Both the position numbers and the translations under genes were made by a program. The notes under the pieces are model-generated. The model saw only the letters and a program-made list of their open reading frames with translations. It ran no database searches and was not told the origin of the DNA. A stretch of DNA of 48,655 nt from Congzhengia sp045576635. GTDB taxonomy: Bacteria > Bacillota > Clostridia > UBA1381 > UBA9506. Of the stretch, positions 25,935 through 33,154 are shown piece by piece. The stretch lies in assembly GCA_045576635.1 (NCBI GenBank), contig JAZNGT010000032.1:1-48655 (forward strand). Direction: 5' to 3'. Each line of letters starts with the position of its first letter. Within the stretch, counting starts at the first letter, position 1.

Positions 25935-27362
25935 TTACTTTGCGTTTTGCTTATCTTTTGAGCGAATTTTAAGCCGTAAAAACTTATATTTAAAATCGTG
26001 TGCATTAAACGGAATCACAGGATATAAATATCCTTTTCCCATTACCGTTTTATTTCTTCCAATTAAGAAAAGTGATACAAAAAGTCCAATAATAAATCCT
26101 GTTAGATTAAAGAAATAGCTCAAAAGTAAAATAACAACTCGCATAAATTTAAACGCATAGTTAAGTTCTACGCTGGGCTGAACAAAACTACAAATTGCTA
26201 CAATCGACATATACAAAATCGTGTCGGGCACAAACCAGCCTGACTGAATGGCAAAATCGCCCAGAATGAGCGCACCGATGATACTGAGCGATGTTCCCAT
26301 CATATTTGGTGTGTTAACGGATGCAAGTTTTAAAACGTCGATGGCAAATTCCAAAAGTAAAAGTTGTATAACAGGCGGCACCTGATTCGGGTTTGCAATT
26401 TTCAAAAATTGTAGTCCCTCGGGGAGTTTGTCCATATTCTGAATCGCAAGAAGCCAAAGCGGTGTTAAAACAAGCGTCGAAAAGAAAATAAGATTCCGGA
26501 CCACACGCATATAACCGCCAATTAGAGGTGGATAATAAAAATCATCAGCCTCCTGAATAAAGTCAAAAATGGAACTTGGCAGAATCATACAAGACGGGTC
26601 GTTATCCACAAAAATAACAATGTTACCCTCCAAGACGTTTGCCGCTGCGATATCAGGTCGTTCTGTGTAGCGGATTTTTGGAAACGGGTTATACCATTTT
26701 TTCTTAATAAGGCATTCCGCCAGACTCTCCTGATTCATGGTAAGCGAGCGCACGTCGATTTTTTCGATACGCTCCTTTATTTTCTTTAATATCTTTTGGT
26801 CTACAATATCGTCAATATACGCAACAACAACATCTGTTCGCGAGCGGTTCCCCACATTTATGACCTCGGCAACAAACTTGGGGTCCCTAATTCTTCTTCG
26901 CAAAAGTGCGGTGTTAAAAACAACAGTTTCCACAAACCCGTCTCTTGAACCACGAAGCACCTTTTCTTTTTCGGGTTCTTCCGTACTTCTTGCAGGATAG
27001 GTTCTCGCATCGATTAAAATTGCCTCATCGTACCCGTCAATCATCAAAACCGCTGGGCCTGAAAGATACTGTGTTGCAATTTTTTCCAAATCGCTTTCCG
27101 TAGAGACTTCAACGTACGTTACAAAGCGGGATGAAAATTCCTTTGCGGTCTTTACATCCTTTAACTGTTCCGGTGTGATACTGAAAAAAAACTGCATCAT
27201 TTTTCCGATGACAGCATCTTTTACAAAACCGTCTATAAAATACATTACCGCATTTTTTTCGCCGATTACGATTTCGCGTTCTATGAGGTCAAAACTTTTT
27301 GAAAACAAAAACAGTTCAGACATCATCTTGCGGTTTTCTTCTAAATTGCGTGAAAGTTTCAT
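25935..27362 (-). CDS. GerA/SpoVAF-family spore germination protein
   Basis: 475 residues with the chosen ATG (MKLSRNLEEN) after AAAGGATTTTTT. The N-terminal soluble half has GerA signatures (FDLIEREIVIG, MYFIDGFVKD, LRGSRDGFVETVVFNTALLRRRIRDP). The C-terminal half has about five membrane helices with NQVPPVIQLLLLEFAIDVLK and GAL(I)LGDFAIQSG. Such proteins sit in the spore inner membrane and act in germinant response or DPA release. An in-frame TTG at 27443 or 27449 would add a 27-29-residue hydrophobic leader and overlap the spoIIP stop; this alternative cannot be excluded. Downstream of spoIIP, probably one transcript. Confidence 0.9.
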   Translation of the reverse strand: MKLSRNLEENRKMMSELFLFSKSFDLIEREIVIGEKNAVMYFIDGFVKDAVIGKMMQFFFSITPEQLKDVKTAKEFSSRFVTYVEVSTESDLEKIATQYLSGPAVLMIDGYDEAILIDARTYPARSTEEPEKEKVLRGSRDGFVETVVFNTALLRRRIRDPKFVAEVINVGNRSRTDVVVAYIDDIVDQKILKKIKERIEKIDVRSLTMNQESLAECLIKKKWYNPFPKIRYTERPDIAAANVLEGNIVIFVDNDPSCMILPSSIFDFIQEADDFYYPPLIGGYMRVVRNLIFFSTLVLTPLWLLAIQNMDKLPEGLQFLKIANPNQVPPVIQLLLLEFAIDVLKLASVNTPNMMGTSLSIIGALILGDFAIQSGWFVPDTILYMSIVAICSFVQPSVELNYAFKFMRVVILLLSYFFNLTGFIIGLFVSLFLIGRNKTVMGKGYLYPVIPFNAHDFKYKFLRLKIRSKDKQNAK

Positions 27363-27445
27363 AAAAAATCCTTTCCGCCGATGCATTCGGCCTTTTAAAG
27401 TTAATACCATTAGTATGGACAGCCAAAATGCAATATATTCCAAAA

Positions 27446-28534
27446 TCAATGCTCCTGCATAACGCGTGCGATGGATTCACCCACATAAACCGCTGCTCGT
27501 TCACATTCTTTGAGCGAGTTCCCTGCGGTACCTACCTCTAAAATCAAAGAACCTTCCGTCATGTGTTGGTTAAACCGCTCTCGTCTTATGTTAATAGGTC
27601 GCGAAAGATTTGGAGAAATTTGATTTAATTCTTTCTGTATCTGAACGGCAAACGCCAGATTTTTCTTCCAGTTTTTATGTTCAAGCCCCAGACCGTCCGT
27701 TCCTACCACGAACATAATCTGCGCGACCTTTTCCCCATTGACTTCCGCCACCGGTTTTAACTGAACAGATGTTCCGTCCTTTTTTTGTTCCGCATAGTCT
27801 CTGTGTACATCCAAAACCACCTTGATTGACGGTGTTTTCTCTATGTGTGCTGTAATGTTAGCAAGCGCTTTTGTATAAGAACCGTTATACGCCGGATAAT
27901 CGTTTCTTGTAGTATCATGAATAACACCTATGCCCTCTTTTTCAAGTGTTTCTTTTAAAACCTCTCCTACGCGCACCACGTTTTTTGAATTATCTGTCGA
28001 ACGCGCACCGGGGCTTTCGCTATACGCCTCGGATGTGTGTGTATGTAAAACCAAAACAGAGGGTGCATTGTTAGCAACGCGAATGTTTAGTTCATCTTCT
28101 ATAAGCGACTGTACATTCGGCGTATAGGCAGTTTCATTTCGAAACGTGATGCCCTTTTCTGACATATCCATTTCTTTGATATTCAGATTATCAATCGGAG
28201 ACATCTCTTCCTCCTTTTCTGTCTGTTTTTTAACGCCGCTATATTTCGCGGCATATTTTTTCATCATGTTCTCACTCGAACGAATGGCGGGAATCATTCT
28301 TAAAATGTGGTCATATGGTGTGGGCATGAAAAACCGTTCTTCTTTTTTGGTCAGAAAAACACGGTCAAATTGCGACATAACGTATGCACGTCCGAATTTT
28401 ATCTGAAACCGTCCAAAAAAAGAAATCATCAAACTGACAGTAAAGACAGAAGCAAACACTAAAAAAAGTGTTTTCGAAAACAAATCCTTTACAACTATGG
28501 TCTTATGATAATATCTTTTTCTTTTGCTTTTCAT
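27446..28534 (-). CDS. spoIIP: Stage II sporulation protein P
   Basis: 362 residues. A membrane anchor lies near residues 20-45, then a linker, then the SpoIIP catalytic domain with VLVLHTHTSEAYSES, ARSTDNSKNVVRVGE, VVLDVHRDY, and GSLILEVGTAGN toward the end. SpoIIP is an amidase and endopeptidase of the DMP machine that thins septal peptidoglycan during engulfment. It is made in the mother cell. It directs the organism's assignment to endospore formers. The gene precedes gerA on the same strand. Confidence 0.94.
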   Translation of the reverse strand: MKSKRKRYYHKTIVVKDLFSKTLFLVFASVFTVSLMISFFGRFQIKFGRAYVMSQFDRVFLTKKEERFFMPTPYDHILRMIPAIRSSENMMKKYAAKYSGVKKQTEKEEEMSPIDNLNIKEMDMSEKGITFRNETAYTPNVQSLIEDELNIRVANNAPSVLVLHTHTSEAYSESPGARSTDNSKNVVRVGEVLKETLEKEGIGVIHDTTRNDYPAYNGSYTKALANITAHIEKTPSIKVVLDVHRDYAEQKKDGTSVQLKPVAEVNGEKVAQIMFVVGTDGLGLEHKNWKKNLAFAVQIQKELNQISPNLSRPINIRRERFNQHMTEGSLILEVGTAGNSLKECERAAVYVGESIARVMQEH

Positions 28535-28619
28535 TTTCTCTCTCCTTTCGTACCGTAAAAACGTACTTTAAAACGTATTCTTTAAAAACTTTTAATATGT
28601 GTTATTTATGTAAAAACCA

Positions 28620-28648
28620 TAGACAAACGCAAGTTTTTTTTATATAAT
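28620..28648 (+). promoter_or_regulatory. Promoter of birA
   Basis: TAGACA at 28620-28625, 17-bp spacer, TATAAT at 28643-28648, about 40 bases before the birA start, in the divergent gap with spoIIP. Confidence 0.75.
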
Positions 28649-28687
28649 AAAAGGCATAAAAAATCAAAAAGTGAGGCACTTTGCTTT

Positions 28688-29503
28688 ATGAATTATGCAT
28701 TTTCTCTTTTGAAAAAGAATACAGTCTCTTCCCGTGGTATCAATACATTTCTAAACGGAAAGAATAAAGATATTACCGTTCTTAAAAAGACGGGGTCCAC
28801 AAATTCCGACTTAAAAAACCTTGCGCGAAATGGCGCAAAAGAGGGCGCGATTCTTATAACCGAACACCAGACAGAAGGACGTGGCAGAAAAGGACGAACA
28901 TTTTTCTCGCCGAAAGGGTGCGGACTTTATTTCAGCATGCTTTTAACGCCAAATCTTGCTCCCGAAGATGCTGTTTTGATTACTGTTTTAGCAGCACTTT
29001 CTGTAAGGCGCGCTATCTATAAAGTCTTTTCAATCGACACAAAAATCAAATGGGTAAATGACATTTATTATAACGACAAAAAACTTTGCGGCATTTTAAC
29101 AGAAGCCGTAACAGAAAAAGATTCGCATAAATTAAATTACGCCATCTTGGGTATTGGTATTAACCTGAAAACACCGAAAGGCGGATATCCCGAAGAATTT
29201 GCATTTAAAACAACAAACCTTTCCGAAATGGTTTCCTCTTTCCCAACGGATTATAAAAACAGACTGATTGCCGAATTTATTTTAGAGTTCGACGCACTTT
29301 ATCAAAATTTTGATAAAAAAGCATGTATTGAAGAATACAAAAACGCATCGTGTATATTGGAAAGAAAAATTGAAATATTGTCAGGTAGCAAAAAAGAATT
29401 TGCCGTCGCAACAGACATTGACGAAAACGCAAACCTCATTGTTTCGACAGAAGACGGCGAAACTCTTGTGCTAAACTCCGGTGATGTCAGCATATGTTTT
29501 TAA
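28688..29503 (+). CDS. birA: Biotin--[acetyl-CoA carboxylase] ligase (monofunctional)
   Basis: 271 residues. It attaches biotin to biotin-dependent carboxylases through biotinyl-AMP. The catalytic domain shows TGSTNSDL, TEHQTEGRGRKGRTFFSPKG (the adenylate-binding loop GRGRKGR), KWVNDIYYNDKKLCGILTE and AILGIGINL. A small C-terminal SH3-like domain follows. The N-terminal helix-turn-helix of bifunctional BirA is absent, so no direct repressor function is expected. It ends 4 bases into the convergent 29500 gene. Confidence 0.94.
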   Translation: MNYAFSLLKKNTVSSRGINTFLNGKNKDITVLKKTGSTNSDLKNLARNGAKEGAILITEHQTEGRGRKGRTFFSPKGCGLYFSMLLTPNLAPEDAVLITVLAALSVRRAIYKVFSIDTKIKWVNDIYYNDKKLCGILTEAVTEKDSHKLNYAILGIGINLKTPKGGYPEEFAFKTTNLSEMVSSFPTDYKNRLIAEFILEFDALYQNFDKKACIEEYKNASCILERKIEILSGSKKEFAVATDIDENANLIVSTEDGETLVLNSGDVSICF

Positions 29504-29961
29504 TCGACAAAACGTCTGTCAAGCGGCAGCATAAGGCCGTCAATCGCGACTGTTAAACAGTCTCCGCCAATTAACTTTCCCTGATAGACCAATAAATTTA
29601 CAAACGCTTCCGCGCCGCTTTGCCCCGGAAAATTCAGTACGCGAAATGTATATCGCGTCACAACTTTTCCGCGATAGGTTAAAAGGTTAAAACCGGAAAG
29701 TTTCTGGACGCTGTTGTAGCGTTTGTAAACATCATCAAATGTTTCGGGAATATAAACAGTTTCTTCTGTTTCGCTTGATGCGTCAACCTCCCAACCGAAG
29801 TATTCGGCGCATTGAACTCGTCTTTGGGTCGTGTTGAGATTCTGGGTTGTATTTTCTGTTGTAAACTTGTTTACAAAGACTCTTCCGAAAAAAACAAGAA
29901 CAAGACCAATTAAAATCAAAAACAGAATGTGATTTATATTTTCTTTTAAAAATTGTTTCAT
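29500..29961 (-). CDS. Membrane-anchored DUF4830-like protein
   Basis: 153 residues. An N-terminal membrane helix (about 10-29, HILFLILIGLVLVFFGRVF) is followed by an outside domain with YFGWEVD, IPETFDDVYKRYNSVQKLSGFNL, YRGKVVTRYTF and VNLLVYQGKLIGGDC. This pattern agrees with the DUF4830 family of unknown function in Clostridia. The start follows GGAGCTTGCT. It overlaps the convergent birA end by 4 bases. Confidence 0.8.
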   Translation of the reverse strand: MKQFLKENINHILFLILIGLVLVFFGRVFVNKFTTENTTQNLNTTQRRVQCAEYFGWEVDASSETEETVYIPETFDDVYKRYNSVQKLSGFNLLTYRGKVVTRYTFRVLNFPGQSGAEAFVNLLVYQGKLIGGDCLTVAIDGLMLPLDRRFVD

Positions 29962-30002
29962 AGCAAGCTCCGCATATTCGTTTCTACTATATATGATTGA
30001 TA

Positions 30003-30031
30003 TTGAAAATATATGTAACTTCTGCTATAAT
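30003..30031 (+). promoter_or_regulatory. Promoter of the M24 peptidase gene
   Basis: TTGAAA (30003-30008), 17-bp spacer, TATAAT (30026-30031), then GGAGGAATTTAA before the GTG start. Confidence 0.82.
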
Positions 30032-30061
30032 AAAATTACCTTTTAAACTGGAGGAATTTAA

Positions 30062-31114
30062 GTGTATCAAAAGCGTATAGAGGCTTTAATCAAAAGCGTC
30101 CCAACCGATGTGGTTTTTATTACGTCACCTGAAAATTTATACTATTTTTCCGGCTTTACCGGTGGCGAAGGCGCTTTGTTTTTCGATAAAGACCGTCGAT
30201 TTTTGTTGACCGATTCGAGATACACGGTGCAGGCAAAAAACGAAACACATGATTTTGAAATTATCGACATAGCAGAAAAACCACTTGCCGCACTTTTAAA
30301 AGAGGAAGGCAAAAAACTCATTGGCTTTGAAGATGATTTTGTTACGTTTCAGCGCTTTTTAAGTCTGAAAAAATTTTCGGAAGAATTAACCTGGTTTCCT
30401 GTTTCAAACCACATCTTAAACGTCAGAATGATAAAAGATGAAACAGAAATTTCGTATATTAAAGAGGCTGCAAAAATCGCAGACGATGCGTTTTCTCATA
30501 TCATAACAGAAATTAACCCCGGTAAAACCGAATGGGAAATTGCGCTTTCATTAGAATTTTTTATGAAAAAGCACGGTGCAGAAGGGCTTTCGTTTGATAC
30601 CATTGTCGCATCCGGTATCCGCAGTGCTCTGCCGCACGGCACGGCAACTTACAAAAAAATTGAAACAGGCGATTTTGTAACGCTTGATTTCGGCTGCAAA
30701 TACAAAGGATATTCAAGTGATATGACAAGAACTGTTGTCATAGGACGTGCAAACGAAAAACAGAAGGAAATCTACCAAACCGTGCTTTCGGCACAGCTTG
30801 CTGCGCTCCACGAGCTTACCGCGGGCGTACCTGCAAACACGGTTGATTTGGTAGCACGGAACATAATTAAAGACGCAGGGTACGGAAAATATTTTGGTCA
30901 TGGTCTGGGACACAGTCTGGGGCTAAACGTGCACGAAAAACCGTCTTTAGCACCAAAATCTGAAGACATTTTAATGCCCGGTATGTTAATGACGGTTGAG
31001 CCGGGTATCTATATTGAGCAGTTTGGCGGCGTCAGAATTGAAGATCTCGTTTTAATTACAGAAAACGGATGTGAAAATCTTACATCATCGGAAAAAGAAC
31101 TGCTTGTGCTTTAA
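30062..31114 (+). CDS. Xaa-Pro peptidase, M24B family
   Basis: 350 residues starting with GTG after a strong GGAGG. It cleaves peptides at Xaa-Pro bonds using two metal ions. An N-terminal creatinase-like domain (1-125) is followed by the pita-bread catalytic domain. Metal ligands appear in LDFGCKYKGYSSDMTRT (two Asp), GHGLGHSLGLNVHE (His), TVEPGIYIE (Glu) and VRIEDLVL (Glu). The size and start resemble PepQ/YpdF-type enzymes. Cytoplasmic. comM follows 12 bases later in the same direction. Confidence 0.94.
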   Translation: MYQKRIEALIKSVPTDVVFITSPENLYYFSGFTGGEGALFFDKDRRFLLTDSRYTVQAKNETHDFEIIDIAEKPLAALLKEEGKKLIGFEDDFVTFQRFLSLKKFSEELTWFPVSNHILNVRMIKDETEISYIKEAAKIADDAFSHIITEINPGKTEWEIALSLEFFMKKHGAEGLSFDTIVASGIRSALPHGTATYKKIETGDFVTLDFGCKYKGYSSDMTRTVVIGRANEKQKEIYQTVLSAQLAALHELTAGVPANTVDLVARNIIKDAGYGKYFGHGLGHSLGLNVHEKPSLAPKSEDILMPGMLMTVEPGIYIEQFGGVRIEDLVLITENGCENLTSSEKELLVL

Positions 31115-31126
31115 GGAGGAAAAAGC

Positions 31127-32656
31127 ATGCTCTCAAAAATCAACAGCATGGGTTTAAACGGAATCGACGGATATTTGGTAAGTGTAGAGGCAGATATCGG
31201 AAACGGTATGCCCGCATTTGACGTTGTAGGGCTTCCCGATGCCGCCGTAAAAGAATCCAGAGAACGTGTGCGCGCCGCTATGAAAAACTGCGGTCTTAAA
31301 TTCCCCACGCAACGAATCACCGTAAACCTTGCGCCCGCGAACATTAAAAAAGCAGGCCCGATTTACGATTTGCCGATTCTGCTTGGACTTCTCTTAAGTT
31401 CCGGTCAGTTAAAAAGTGATTTATCCGACTACGCTTTTATCGGAGAAATTGCACTTTCCGGCGAACTGCGCCCCGTAAACGGCGCACTTCCTATGGCATT
31501 GAGCGCCGCAGAATGTGGCATTAAAAACCTTATTTTACCCACGCAAAACGCCCAAGAGGCAGCCGTTGTAAAAGATATTAACGTCTTCGGCGCATCCTCT
31601 CTTTATGATATTATCAAACATTTTACAACAGACGAAAAACTTTCAAAAACCGAAATTGATATAGAAAAAATCTTTTCTGTGCAGGCAGAGTCTGCATTGG
31701 ATTTTTCTGACGTCAAGGGACAGGAAAATGTAAAATTTGCACTTGAAATTGCAGCAGCAGGTGGTCATAACTGTCTGTTAATCGGTTCGCCCGGTTCCGG
31801 TAAAACCATGCTTACAAAACGGCTTCCGTCTATTTTGCCGCCGCTTACGTTTGAAGAATCACTTGAAGTTACAAAAATCCATTCTATTGCAGGTCTTTTG
31901 CCGCACGATACACCGCTTTTGACAACGCGTCCGTTCCGCAGTCCGCATCACACCATTTCTCCGAACGGACTTACGGGAGGCGGTACGATGCCGCGTCCCG
32001 GCGAAATCAGTCTTTCACACAACGGTGTACTCTTTTTAGACGAACTTCCCGAATTTAAAAAAGAGGCACTGGAAGTATTGCGCCAACCGTTAGAAGACGG
32101 CATTGTAACCATTTCAAGAGTGCAGGCAACGCTTACATATCCAAGTTCTACAATGCTCATCGCCGCAATGAATCCCTGTAAGTGCGGCTACTACGGAGAC
32201 CCGTCCGGAAAATGTACGTGCACGCAGAATCAGATTAAAACTTATCTGGGCAGAATCAGTGGTCCCCTGCTTGACAGAATTGACTTACACATTGAAGTGC
32301 CTTCGGTAAAATATCGAGATTTAACAGACACCACACCGGCAGAGCCGTCAAGTTCTGTAAGAAAACGTGTGGAAGCTGCAAGAAAAATTCAAGAGGCGCG
32401 TTTTTCCGGTGAAAAGCATATTTACTGCAACGCGCAGATGACGCCTAAAATGGTAGAAGAATATTGTAAACTCGGAGAAGAAGAATCAAAGCTTTTAAAA
32501 GATGCTTTCCAAAACCTTGGTCTTTCCGCCCGTGCACATAGCCGTATTCTTATGGTTTCGCGTACCATTGCGGACTTAAAGGCAAGCCCCGAAATCAAAA
32601 AAGAGCATCTGGCGCAAGCAATCTTTTTCAGAAGTTTAGACAGAAAATACTGGTAA
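31127..32656 (+). CDS. comM: ComM/YifB-family Mg-chelatase-like AAA ATPase
   Basis: 509 residues, standard length. An N-terminal Lon-S5-like domain (1-165) is followed by an AAA module with Walker A GSPGSGKT at 220-227, Walker B GVLFLDELPEF and NPCKCGYYGD zinc-type cysteines. The C-terminal helical domain ends in AQAIFFRSLDRKYW. ComM is a hexameric helicase promoting branch migration during natural transformation; in other bacteria its role is less clear. The start follows AAGGAGGAAAAAGC. Probably co-transcribed with the M24 peptidase. Confidence 0.94.
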   Translation: MLSKINSMGLNGIDGYLVSVEADIGNGMPAFDVVGLPDAAVKESRERVRAAMKNCGLKFPTQRITVNLAPANIKKAGPIYDLPILLGLLLSSGQLKSDLSDYAFIGEIALSGELRPVNGALPMALSAAECGIKNLILPTQNAQEAAVVKDINVFGASSLYDIIKHFTTDEKLSKTEIDIEKIFSVQAESALDFSDVKGQENVKFALEIAAAGGHNCLLIGSPGSGKTMLTKRLPSILPPLTFEESLEVTKIHSIAGLLPHDTPLLTTRPFRSPHHTISPNGLTGGGTMPRPGEISLSHNGVLFLDELPEFKKEALEVLRQPLEDGIVTISRVQATLTYPSSTMLIAAMNPCKCGYYGDPSGKCTCTQNQIKTYLGRISGPLLDRIDLHIEVPSVKYRDLTDTTPAEPSSSVRKRVEAARKIQEARFSGEKHIYCNAQMTPKMVEEYCKLGEEESKLLKDAFQNLGLSARAHSRILMVSRTIADLKASPEIKKEHLAQAIFFRSLDRKYW

Positions 32657-32685
32657 AACCCCCGCGTAAACTTTCTTAAAATCGC

Positions 32686-32714
32686 TTGACTTAAAAAAAC
32701 AACTGTGGTATAAT
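32686..32714 (+). promoter_or_regulatory. Promoter of the tRNA-Leu pair
   Basis: TTGACT (32686-32691), 17-bp spacer, TATAAT (32709-32714), a strong consensus. It is followed at once by a 25-bp palindrome. Confidence 0.88.
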
Positions 32715-32739
32715 GTGTTTCGTTGTAAAAACGAAACAC
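32715..32739 (+). promoter_or_regulatory. Perfect palindrome at the tRNA transcription start
   Basis: GTGTTTCGTT and AACGAAACAC form 10-bp perfect arms around GTAAA, directly abutting the -10 box and covering the expected start site. It looks like an operator, or a leader hairpin just before the first tRNA-Leu. Confidence 0.55.
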
Positions 32740-32744
32740 AACAT

Positions 32745-32828
32745 GCGGATATGGCGGAATTGGCAGACGCGTACGGTTCAGGTCCGTATGAAAGCAATTT
32801 CATGCAGGTTCAAGTCCGTGAACCCTTT
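32745..32828 (+). pseudogene. Degenerate tRNA-Leu (CAG) with broken 3' part
   Basis: The 5' acceptor strand GCGGATA, D arm GGCGGAATTGGCAGACGCG, anticodon arm TACGG-TTCAGGT-CCGTA (anticodon CAG) and a long variable arm are intact. After GCAGGTTCAAGTCC the sequence departs: neither the T-stem 3' strand nor the TATCCGC acceptor partner nor CCA is present. Instead GGTTCA and TGAACC can form a 6-bp hairpin followed by CTTTTT, like a terminator. It should not be chargeable. The following tRNA-Leu has the same anticodon, so loss would be tolerated. Confidence 0.8.
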
Positions 32829-32886
32829 TTAAGGGAGCAAACAAAACGGCTTGTGTAAATGCTAATAACTTAAAAATTTAATATTC

Positions 32887-32973
32887 GCACCTGTGGCGGA
32901 ATTGGCAGACGCGTATGGTTCAGGTCCATATTTCTTCACGGAAGTGCAGGTTCAAGTCCTGTCAGGTGCACCA
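32887..32973 (+). tRNA. tRNA-Leu (anticodon CAG)
   Basis: Complete class II tRNA: acceptor GCACCTG/CAGGTGC, D arm GGCGGAATTGGCAGACGCG, anticodon stem TATGG/CCATA with loop TTCAGGT, a long variable arm, T arm GCAGG-TTCAAGT-CCTGT and encoded CCA. It reads CUG codons. It lies directly before the right-hand accessory island, a usual position for integration events, though no integrase is seen. Confidence 0.95.
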
Positions 32974-32978
32974 CCGAA

Positions 32979-33010
32979 AAAAGTACAGCTCAAGTGGCTG
33001 TGCTTTTTTT
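32979..33010 (+). terminator. Terminator after tRNA-Leu
   Basis: AAGTACAGC / GCTGTGCTT 9-bp stem with a TCAAGTG loop, then T7. Confidence 0.9.
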
Positions 33011-33024
33011 ACTTTGTGAATCTA

Positions 33025-33091
33025 TTCCCATAATTTTTTGTGGTTTTCCCATGATACAAATATTGCTCTAATATCACTTCCGTAGTAAAAT
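33025..33091 (+). promoter_or_regulatory. TTCCCA-repeat promoter, copy 1 (toxin)
   Basis: TTCCCATAA (33025-33033) and TTCCCATGA (33046-33054) start 21 bp apart. TTGCTC (33063-33068) is the -35 and TAAAAT (33086-33091) the -10, spacer 17. The distances equal those of the copies at 44138-44204 and 47546-47612. The weak -35 suggests activator dependence. About 64 bases of leader separate the -10 from the toxin start. Confidence 0.8.
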
Positions 33092-33154
33092 TAAAGTAAT
33101 AACAGAAATAATTCATTTTCTTTTATTAAATTCCATGCTATGGAGGCATTTATT

